From: Negativicutes bacterium
GTDB taxonomy: Bacteria; Bacillota_C; Negativicutes; Sporomusales_B; JARLHX01
DNA: 17,888 nt
Assembly (NCBI GenBank): GCA_031292015.1
Contig: JARLHY010000078.1
Location: forward strand, 1 to 17,888
Direction of reading: 5' to 3'
This document shows, piece by piece, positions 6,791-12,351 of the stretch (positions are counted from its first letter, which is position 1; each line of letters begins with the position of its first letter). The notes below the pieces were generated by a model. It saw nothing but the letters and a program-made list of their open reading frames with translations, did no database searches and had not been told where the DNA came from. Both the position numbers and the translations under genes were made by a program.

Positions 6791-6888
6791 CAGAAACGTT
6801 CATTCCTTTCACCTGTTCATAAGGATAACCATCCCCGGCAGGGGTGACAGAAGAGACTGTTTCGGACGCTGGCGCTGATAAAAGAAGG

Positions 6889-6917
6889 TTGACGGGCAAT
6901 AAAAATTGGGCTACACT
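6889..6917 (+). promoter_or_regulatory. Predicted promoter of the MFS-lactonase-aldolase operon
   Basis: TTGACG (6889-6894), a 17-bp spacer and TACACT (6912-6917) match -35 at 5/6 and -10 at 4/6. The 48-bp palindrome begins at 6910, so the -10 box and transcription start would be covered by whatever binds it. Confidence 0.6.
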
Positions 6918-6957
6918 TGTATTGGATATTGGATCCAATATCCAATACAAGTGTAGC
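6910..6957. promoter_or_regulatory. Perfect 48-bp palindrome, probable operator
   Basis: Two 24-base arms with no loop, centred on GGATCC between 6933 and 6934; the left arm starts GCTACACTTGTATTGG and the right arm is its exact complement. Inside are nested half-sites ATTGGAT, repeated twice in each arm. Position over the -10 box argues for an operator, probably of one of the two GntR/FCD regulators in the window. It is not followed by a T tract on the plus strand, so it is a poor terminator. Confidence 0.75.
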
Positions 6958-7036
6958 ATGAGGCAGGGAGCAAGTAAAGAGGAAAGCCGATTATTGCACT
7001 GATAACGCGACAAAAGGCAAGGGGGGAAGTCGGGCA

Positions 7037-7065
7037 GAATTCCAATACCCGGAGTATTGCGAATT
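7037..7065. promoter_or_regulatory. Secondary inverted repeat in the MFS leader
   Basis: AATTCCAATAC (7038-7048) and GTATTGCGAATT (7054-7065) form an inverted repeat with one unpaired base around CCGGA. Its CCAATAC half-site also occurs in each arm of the 48-bp palindrome about 100 bp upstream, so it may be a second, weaker operator for the same regulator. Confidence 0.45.
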
Positions 7066-7151
7066 TTCGTATCTTTTACAGGCTCAGTCGGTTGATTGAT
7101 TGGTGTTTACTCTGTACAGGCATGGATCAATACGTGAAGGAGATGAACTTA

Positions 7152-8384
7152 ATGAGTGATTCGACCCCAAAAACGGCGACCGGGGGTTCTGTCCACCGTT
7201 GGAAGGTACTGGGCGCGACATTTCTGACCTACTTTTATGACAGTTATGATTTAGCTATTTTAGCCGTTGCAATGCCGATACTTATCAAGATATTAAATAT
7301 TGACCTGGCCCATGGCGGTTTCTTGGCGTCTGCAACCATGATCGGGGCTGCGTTCGGCAGCATGATCTTCGGCCTGATCGCCGAAAACTACGGACGCCGG
7401 CTGGCAATTGTGCTGAGCCTGATCGAGTTTGGGATCGGTACGGGACTCGTCTATTTCGTCACTTCCTGGGAGGGATGGATGGTTCTGCGCTTTATCACCG
7501 GTATCGGCATCGGCGGCGTCTGGGGACCGTGCGTTGCCCTGCTGGCCCAGCATTGGGCGCCCCGCTACATGGCCAGAGCCAATTCCTTCATGCTGAGCAC
7601 CTTCGCCATCGGCTGGATAGTGGCGTCACTGATCGGGCGGCTGATCTTTACCTATGACTGGCGGCTTCTCTTTTTGTTCGGTGCCACTTCGATCATTGTC
7701 GCAGCATACGCCTGGGTGGCCATACCGGCTGACAGCCGGGAAATCGGCGGTGACGCCAGGCCGGCCGACAAAAAAATCGGCCTGGGCGTTATTTTTGAAA
7801 AAACGGTGGCTCGCCGGACGATACTGGCGACAATTCAGAACGCTTGTCAGATGGGCGGATTCTGGGGTGCCGCCACTTGGATCCCGACATACCTGGTGAG
7901 GGAGCGGGGGCTGGAAATGACCAGCATGGCGTCATTTCTTATGCTGATGTACATAGGAATGTTCATCGGGTACCAACTTTTCGGCTATATCGGCGACAAT
8001 TTGGGGCGGAGAAACGCCATTGCCCTCTGCTTTGTCATCGACTGTATCACTGTTCCGACCTATCTCCTGATCACTGATGCCAGCTTTCTCTTCATGTTCG
8101 GTCCGGTGATGGGCATGGCCTTCGGCGGAGTGTACGGGCTGACCGGTTCTTTCTACGCCGAGCTTTTCCCGCAGAATATCCGGGCCCTGGCCGGCGGCTT
8201 CTGCTTTAACGTCGGACGAATGGGAGCGGTTATCGCGCCGTTCACTGTCGGATATATCGGACAGGTATACGGCCTGAAGGCCGGCATCATCGCCAGCCCG
8301 GTGATTTTTGCCATTGGCCTGATAGTAACGGGCTTCCTGCCGGAGACGCTGAAGAAAAACGGCGATAAAACGGTCGCGGGCTAA
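7152..8384 (+). CDS. MFS transporter, organic/aromatic acid:H+ symporter type
   Basis: A 410-residue major facilitator with about 12 hydrophobic segments, predicted in the cytoplasmic membrane. The first helix carries YFYDSYDLAI, similar to the DxxD helix-1 motif of aromatic-acid/H+ symporters. The conserved loop 2-3 is present as GLIAENYGRRLAIV, and its second-half counterpart is GYIGDNLGRRNAIA. The start chosen is ATG 7152, with AAGGAG ending 9 bases before it. ATGs at 7122 and 7143 are in frame but lack suitable spacing, and 7143 directly abuts the AAGGAG. It leads a four-gene catabolic cluster under the palindrome-bearing promoter, so it probably imports the acid or lactone those enzymes use. 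Confidence 0.88.
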   Translation: MSDSTPKTATGGSVHRWKVLGATFLTYFYDSYDLAILAVAMPILIKILNIDLAHGGFLASATMIGAAFGSMIFGLIAENYGRRLAIVLSLIEFGIGTGLVYFVTSWEGWMVLRFITGIGIGGVWGPCVALLAQHWAPRYMARANSFMLSTFAIGWIVASLIGRLIFTYDWRLLFLFGATSIIVAAYAWVAIPADSREIGGDARPADKKIGLGVIFEKTVARRTILATIQNACQMGGFWGAATWIPTYLVRERGLEMTSMASFLMLMYIGMFIGYQLFGYIGDNLGRRNAIALCFVIDCITVPTYLLITDASFLFMFGPVMGMAFGGVYGLTGSFYAELFPQNIRALAGGFCFNVGRMGAVIAPFTVGYIGQVYGLKAGIIASPVIFAIGLIVTGFLPETLKKNGDKTVAG

Positions 8385-8408
8385 TATCGCAGCAGATAAA
8401 GTTGTTTT

Positions 8409-8534
8409 TAGGCTCTGTTCGTAATGATGCTGATGTTCGCCCTGGTGAAAAACTGTGCAGGCAGCGGCAATACGCGCCGCGAACTGCAAACAATTTTTTG
8501 GCCGGGAATCAGCGGTCATTACGAACGGAGCCTA
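8409..8534. mobile_element. 126-bp MITE-like element with TA-flanked terminal inverted repeats
   Basis: The 19-bp ends TAGGCTCTGTTCGTAATGA (8409-8427) and the complement of 8516-8534 differ at one position. Pairing then resumes inside the ends (GCTGAT at 8430-8435 against ATCAGC), and the centre holds TGCAG/CTGCA and GCGGC/GCCGC stems. The ends begin and finish with TA, the duplication left by IS630/Tc1-type transposases. It contains no gene. It lies between the MFS and lactonase genes and would form a large hairpin in the operon transcript. An alternative reading is a native intercistronic structure. Confidence 0.6.
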
Positions 8535-8589
8535 TGTTTAAGCCAAAGCAGCCAGCAAAAAAAGATGATCGATAAAAGGAGAAAAGTTC

Positions 8590-9390
8590 ATGGCCAATTT
8601 GAAGATTCGACCGATCAATACCGGATATGTGACGATGATTCCCAACCAGTATTTATATCACCATTCGGTGCTGCCGTTTCGAGCGAACGTTTCCAGCCGG
8701 GCGGAACAGTTCCCGGTATTTACCTTTCTGATTGAGGATGCGGATAAACTTGTGCTGATTGACACCGGGATGGCCTGGACGGAAAGAGCGGACAAGTACC
8801 ATCACGCCGGGTCGGTCCAGCCGGAGGGTTACGCTATTTACGACCAATTGGCCAAAATCGGCTATAAGCCGGCTGATATCGATACTGTTGTCTTTACCCA
8901 CCTGCACTGGGACCACTGTTTTTATATGGACAAATTCACAAAGGCCGAATACATCGTCAACGCCAGGGAATACAAGTTTGCCCTCGATCCTATCCCTCTG
9001 TACTATAAGTCGTTTGAAGCGCCCCAGTTAGGTATTATACGACCGTTCGAAGGACTGAAGTTCACCCTGGTCGCCGGGGAGCAGGAAATCATGCCGGGCC
9101 TGCGGGTATTTGAAACGCCGGGACATTCGCCGGGACATATGTCGGTGGAAATCGATACGAAACAAGGAAAATACATCTGCGCCGGAGACTCGATCTTTAT
9201 ACCGGAGAACCTGGAGCCGGTGCCGGAGCTGCATTACGATATTACTCCTCCCGGAAGATTCGCAGACATCGTCGCAGCCTGGAAGAGTATCGCGATCCAG
9301 AAAAAGCGGATGGAAGATGTTAACCATATTCTTTGCACCCACGGGCGAAACATCGAAGAGTGGGTCAAAACAAAACCGGTACTTGGATAA
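8590..9390 (+). CDS. Metallo-beta-lactamase-fold hydrolase, N-acyl homoserine/gamma-lactone lactonase family
   Basis: Predicted to open a lactone ring with a dinuclear metal site. The site is complete: THLHWDH (His104, His106, Asp108, His109), His169 in TPGHSPGH, Asp190 in CAGDS and His241 in CTHGR. These positions nearly coincide with those of the AiiA lactonase. Length (266 aa) is typical and no signal peptide is seen, so it is cytoplasmic. The ATG at 8590 has an AAAGGAGA ribosome binding site 7 bases upstream. The gene precedes the Tm-1-like and aldolase genes closely (18-bp gap), so a catabolic lactone is a likelier substrate than a quorum-sensing signal, as for the BlcC gamma-butyrolactonase. 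This substrate assignment is inference. Confidence 0.88.
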   Translation: MANLKIRPINTGYVTMIPNQYLYHHSVLPFRANVSSRAEQFPVFTFLIEDADKLVLIDTGMAWTERADKYHHAGSVQPEGYAIYDQLAKIGYKPADIDTVVFTHLHWDHCFYMDKFTKAEYIVNAREYKFALDPIPLYYKSFEAPQLGIIRPFEGLKFTLVAGEQEIMPGLRVFETPGHSPGHMSVEIDTKQGKYICAGDSIFIPENLEPVPELHYDITPPGRFADIVAAWKSIAIQKKRMEDVNHILCTHGRNIEEWVKTKPVLG

Positions 9391-9408
9391 CCGGGAGGGG
9401 GGATAGCA

Positions 9409-10632
9409 GTGAAAACTGTCGCGATTATCGCCTGTTATGATACCAAACATCAGGAAATTGATTTTATCTATCAGCGCATCAAAGAGACCGGGTGCCGGCC
9501 GCTGTTCATCGATGTGAGCACCAGCGCCGGGTTCAGGTCGAAGGCGGACATTCCGCGGGAAGAAGTGGCAAAAGCCGCCGGAGTGGAGTGGAGCTCGGTC
9601 GAAGGCGGCCCTAAGCATGAACTGCTGGATGTTATGGCCCGGGGCTGTACGGCTTTGCTGCTGAGCCTTTATCAGGGCAAGAAAGTGGATGGGGTAATTT
9701 CCATCGGCGGCCTGCAAAACACCATGATCGGTTCCACGGCGATGCGGGCCCTGCCGATCGGTGTACCCAAAATCATGGTTTCGACGGTTGCCTGCGGTCA
9801 AAGAAAATTTGAACTTGTTGTCGGAACGAAGGATATCACCGTGATACCGGCGATTACCGATTTCGGCGGCATGAATATCATCAGTGACACGGTACTGGGC
9901 AACGCCGTGGGGGCGATGGCCGGGATGCTCCAGTACGCCGGCCGGGAATTGCCGGCCAGTGAAGGTGCTTTAGTCGGCGCCACGATGATGGGAGCCACGG
10001 ACAAGGTCATTCAGGCGATCGAGAAGGTTCAAAAAAGCGGTTATCCTGTGGCCTGTTTTCACTCCACCGGCGTTGGCGGCAAGGTCATGGAAGAGCTTAT
10101 CGAAAAAGGCACGGTCACCGGCGTGATGGATTTGACCCTGCATGAAGTTGTCTACGAATATTTCGGAAAAGGTTTTGGCTACGGCGCGGATCATCGCCTG
10201 GAAAGCGGCGTGAAAAAAGGAATTCCGATGGTGGTTTGCCCCGGGGGTGTCGAATTCATCTGCAAATGGAAATATGAATTCACCGGGGACGATCATCAGC
10301 GCACCAGGATGTGGCACAACCCGGACCTTGCCCACATCAAGCTTTCCATTCAGGAAATCACCGACATATGCAATATTATTATCGACCGGCTCAACAAAGC
10401 TGATCCCGAAAAAGTGGTTGTGCTGATCCCGACAAAAGGCTTTCGCACCTTTGCCAAGAAGGGGGAGGCGCTTTATGACCCGGAAGGAGACCGGGTGATC
10501 ACCGAGCTTTTTGCCAAGAGGCTGAGTAAAGACATTCCGGTCAAATATCTTGACGCTTCCATCGTCGATCCGGAATTTTCCGACCTGGCGGCAAATGAAA
10601 TGATTCGTTTGATCAAAAAACAGATGGGGTAA
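9409..10632 (+). CDS. Tm-1-like ATP-binding domain protein (UPF0261 family)
   Basis: A 407-residue full-length member of the UPF0261/Tm-1-like family, whose plant member Tm-1 binds ATP. The bacterial enzymatic role is not established. Recognisable family features are the N-terminal strand TVAIIACYDTKHQE followed by FIDVSTS, the central GVISIGGLQNTMIGSTAMRALPIGVPKIMVST region (residues about 94-126), and the glycine-rich second-domain motif FHSTGVGGKVMEELI. The GTG start at 9409 follows GGGAGGGGGG at 9393-9402 with good spacing. It lies 18 bp after the lactonase and 10 bp before the aldolase, so the three are tightly co-transcribed. It may phosphorylate or otherwise activate the acid released by the lactonase (inference). 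Confidence 0.9.
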   Translation: MKTVAIIACYDTKHQEIDFIYQRIKETGCRPLFIDVSTSAGFRSKADIPREEVAKAAGVEWSSVEGGPKHELLDVMARGCTALLLSLYQGKKVDGVISIGGLQNTMIGSTAMRALPIGVPKIMVSTVACGQRKFELVVGTKDITVIPAITDFGGMNIISDTVLGNAVGAMAGMLQYAGRELPASEGALVGATMMGATDKVIQAIEKVQKSGYPVACFHSTGVGGKVMEELIEKGTVTGVMDLTLHEVVYEYFGKGFGYGADHRLESGVKKGIPMVVCPGGVEFICKWKYEFTGDDHQRTRMWHNPDLAHIKLSIQEITDICNIIIDRLNKADPEKVVVLIPTKGFRTFAKKGEALYDPEGDRVITELFAKRLSKDIPVKYLDASIVDPEFSDLAANEMIRLIKKQMG

Positions 10633-10642
10633 GGGAAGAAAG

Positions 10643-11257
10643 ATGGAAAATGAATTGATAAAAAGCAGCGCTGTCCACGAATTGAAGGAACACCTGGTCA
10701 GGGTCGCCCAGCGCTGCAGCCGGAGCGGGCTGCAGACCGGGGACGGCGGCAACCTGAGCGCCAGGATTCCCGGACAGGAGCTGATGCTGATCAAAGCCAG
10801 CGGAGCCTCCTTCGGGGACAGCACAACCAACAGTTTCGTAATTTGCGATTTTGACGGAACTCCGGCAGCGGGCGAGGAAAAACCTTCGCGGGAGAGTCTC
10901 TTGCATGGGGCTGTTTACAAAAAGCTGCCTGAGATCCAGGCGATCGTACACTGCCATTCGACTTGGGCCACCGGCTGGGCCTCCACCTTGACGCCGCTGC
11001 CTTTTGCCACGTACCATTCCCAGATCAAGCTGGGCGGTGAAATCAGGGTCTTTGATACCCATGGCTATACCGTCCCGCAAGAGGACATCGCCGGGATTAT
11101 GAGCCTGTTTGACGAATATCCCAAGGCTAGGGCTTTTTTGCTGAAAGGACACGGCCAGGTGGCTTTGGGGACAGATATCAAAAACGCGCTGCATAGCGCC
11201 GAACTGGTGGAGGAAACCGCGCGCATCGCCGTGATCGAGAGGCTTCTGAAGAAATAA
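10643..11257 (+). CDS. Class II aldolase/adducin-family protein (sugar-phosphate or acid aldolase/decarboxylase)
   Basis: Zinc-dependent class II aldolase of the FucA/AraD/OtnC group, 204 residues. The substrate loop GDGGNLSAR is at 34-42, the likely catalytic acid Glu84 lies in SRESLLH, and the zinc ligands are His103 and His105 in VHCHS and His170 in LKGHGQVALG. The usual phosphate-binding SSE appears as SRE. Ribosome binding site GGGAAGAAAG precedes ATG 10643. It is the last gene of the operon. OtnC-type relatives decarboxylate or cleave phosphorylated four-carbon acids, which suits its place after a lactonase and an ATP-binding protein, but the substrate is unproven. Confidence 0.88.
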   Translation: MENELIKSSAVHELKEHLVRVAQRCSRSGLQTGDGGNLSARIPGQELMLIKASGASFGDSTTNSFVICDFDGTPAAGEEKPSRESLLHGAVYKKLPEIQAIVHCHSTWATGWASTLTPLPFATYHSQIKLGGEIRVFDTHGYTVPQEDIAGIMSLFDEYPKARAFLLKGHGQVALGTDIKNALHSAELVEETARIAVIERLLKK

Positions 11258-11296
11258 ACCGAATTTACTTTAATATTTAGATTAGTAAAAAATTTA

Positions 11297-11325
11297 TTGA
11301 CAGGGTAAAAACAAGAGCATATCAT
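11297..11325 (+). promoter_or_regulatory. Near-consensus promoter sequence overlapping a palindrome
   Basis: A perfect TTGACA (11297-11302), a 17-bp spacer and TATCAT (11320-11325, 5/6) form one of the best promoter matches in the window. It points toward a 26-codon reading frame and the 3' end of the second gntR. The palindrome at 11313-11359 covers the -10 box and start site, as at 6910. Confidence 0.5.
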
Positions 11326-11359
11326 GAAATTGGGATACCCAATTTCATGATATGCTCTT
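11313..11359. terminator. 22-bp-stem palindrome between convergent genes (terminator and/or operator)
   Basis: AAGAGCATATCATGAAATTGGG (given here as positions 11313-11334) pairs perfectly with 11338-11359 around the loop ATA. It is followed by TT-G on the plus strand and by GTTTTT on the minus strand, so it can terminate the aldolase operon and the convergent gntR. It also lies over the predicted promoter at 11297 and shares a CATAT-ATGAA half-site with the repeat in front of the second gntR. Both roles are compatible. Confidence 0.7.
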
Positions 11360-11381
11360 TTGCCCAAATTGGGGGGGGAGA

Positions 11382-11462
11382 ATGATCCGGCAGGATAAAG
11401 ACGAATTCGACTCAAAAAGAAAAGCACGCTATGACCGTGGTCTGCGTGCCGGGGTTTCGTGA
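11382..11462 (+). CDS. Possible 26-aa micro-ORF or gene remnant
   Basis: ATG at 11382, preceded by GGGGGGGGAG that almost touches it, opens a hydrophilic, strongly charged 26-codon frame (begins MIRQDKDEFDSKRKARYDRG) and ends at TGA 11460-11462, 9 bp before the gntR stop. It looks more like the N terminus of a lost protein than a complete one. It matters because of the strong promoter-like sequence just upstream. Confidence 0.25.
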   Translation: MIRQDKDEFDSKRKARYDRGLRAGVS

Positions 11463-11471
11463 TACAGAGGC

Positions 11472-12167
11472 TCAGTTGTCCGGATATTCATCCAACCGGA
11501 AGGCTGTATTGACGATGTTTTCCCGGACTTGCTCCAGATGATGGAGCAGTGCGGTTTCGGCTTTTGTTTGACTGCGCTCGGCGATGGCTTCGTAGATAGT
11601 CTGGTGCTCGTCCTTAATCTCCTGCCATCGTTCCGGTCTGCCAAAGTCCCAGGTTCCGGTAAAATAGATAGAAAACAACTGGGAGCCCATGGCCCATTCC
11701 AGGACAGGGTTGTGGGAGGCGGCGGCCAGTGACAGGTGGAACTCGGTATCGACATGAACAAAGTTCGCGACATGGACGTCTTTTTGGCAGGCGTGGCGGA
11801 TTCGTTCGATATCGGCGGTGTTCGCCCGGCAGCAAGCCAGGCTCACCGTGCCAAGTTCGAGATAGGTGCGGGCTTCCATCGAGCTGAGATAGAGGGCAAG
11901 ATGTTCGCTTCCTTCCGGCAGTCCGTAGGATGCGGCGTCAACCTTTCTCAGGTAGCGGCCGGACCCGACCAGACTTTCGACCACGCCGAAACTCTCCATG
12001 ACCCGGAAGGCTTCCCGCACGACAGGCCTGCTCAGCCCCAGCTTCGCAGACAGTTCCCGCTCGGTAGGCAGCTTATCGCCTGGCTTGATCCGGCCAGAGG
12101 TAATAAGGTGCACGAGCTTAGGTACCACGTTTTCATAGGATCTGATTTTATCATTTCGTATCGGCAT
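11472..12167 (-). CDS. GntR-family transcriptional regulator, FadR/FCD subfamily (second)
   Basis: A 231-residue regulator. The N-terminal winged helix is canonical: GRIKPGDKLPTERELSAKLG, then LSRPVVREAFRVMESFGVVE and the wing GSGRYLRK (about residues 25-76). The FCD domain from about 95 to 225 has the histidines DTEFHLSLAAASHN, EDEHQTIYEAI-like (KDEHQTIYEAI here) and LLHHLEQVREN, so ligand-domain metal binding is probably kept. TAGGAG lies 7 bases before the ATG at 12167. It is divergent from the molybdenum hydroxylase operon and convergent with the aldolase operon, and is a likely local repressor of one or both. Its promoter overlaps an inverted repeat, suggesting autoregulation. Confidence 0.9.
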   Translation of the reverse strand: MPIRNDKIRSYENVVPKLVHLITSGRIKPGDKLPTERELSAKLGLSRPVVREAFRVMESFGVVESLVGSGRYLRKVDAASYGLPEGSEHLALYLSSMEARTYLELGTVSLACCRANTADIERIRHACQKDVHVANFVHVDTEFHLSLAAASHNPVLEWAMGSQLFSIYFTGTWDFGRPERWQEIKDEHQTIYEAIAERSQTKAETALLHHLEQVRENIVNTAFRLDEYPDN

Positions 12168-12198
12168 GCCGGTTCTCCTACAAGATGGTTCTCTTCAT

Positions 12199-12238
12199 AT
12201 GATGAATATATCATAGCATTACCAGCCCGATTGGGCAA
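12199..12238 (-). promoter_or_regulatory. Promoter and probable operator of second gntR
   Basis: On the minus strand, TTGCCC (complement of 12233-12238), a 17-bp spacer and TATGAT (complement of 12210-12215) form a promoter. The -10 box is one arm of the inverted repeat TATGAT-n6-ATCATA (12198-12215), resembling the outer part of the 11313-11359 palindrome. No equally good plus-strand promoter for the hydroxylase operon was seen in 12168-12351; this leader also has GCCGC/GCGGC (12266-12281) and CCCGAT/ATCGGG (12226-12245) short stems. Confidence 0.6.
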
Positions 12239-12351
12239 CATCGGGACCGTACCGGACCGGGAGGGGCCGCCCGGTTGCGGCGGACAAAAAAGAGTGCCGG
12301 GCCCCGCAAGGTGAGTGGAGTTTGCAAAGTGACACAAAAGGAGGAAAAGCT

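Larger units (their letters stand above)
6791..7151. other. Divergent intergenic region with promoter and two inverted repeats
   Basis: 361 bp between the HD-domain gene (-) and the MFS gene (+). It contains a predicted plus-strand promoter (6889-6917), a perfect 48-bp palindrome (6910-6957) and a smaller inverted repeat (7037-7065). The predicted leader of the MFS transcript is about 228 bases. No protein gene is supported; the minus-strand frame 6783-7013 has no family resemblance apart from its last six codons (see the HD gene). Confidence 0.7.

Noticed and set aside
8384..8589. Reading the 8409-8534 inverted repeat as an ordinary terminator
   Set aside because: No T tract follows either arm on the plus strand, the loop is large and structured, and the TA borders fit an insertion better.
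9028..9801. 257-codon minus-strand open frame over the lactonase and Tm-1-like genes
   Set aside because: It crosses two genes with complete motifs and has no ribosome binding site or recognisable domain.
12168..12351. Possible molybdenum-cofactor riboswitch in the hydroxylase leader
   Set aside because: Only short 5-6-bp stems were seen and the known conserved elements of that riboswitch could not be matched by eye; an Infernal search with the Moco model would settle it.
12322..12351. Upstream TTG start for the hydroxylase large subunit
   Set aside because: The AGGAGG ribosome binding site at 12339-12344 lies inside this extension and is correctly spaced for GTG 12352.
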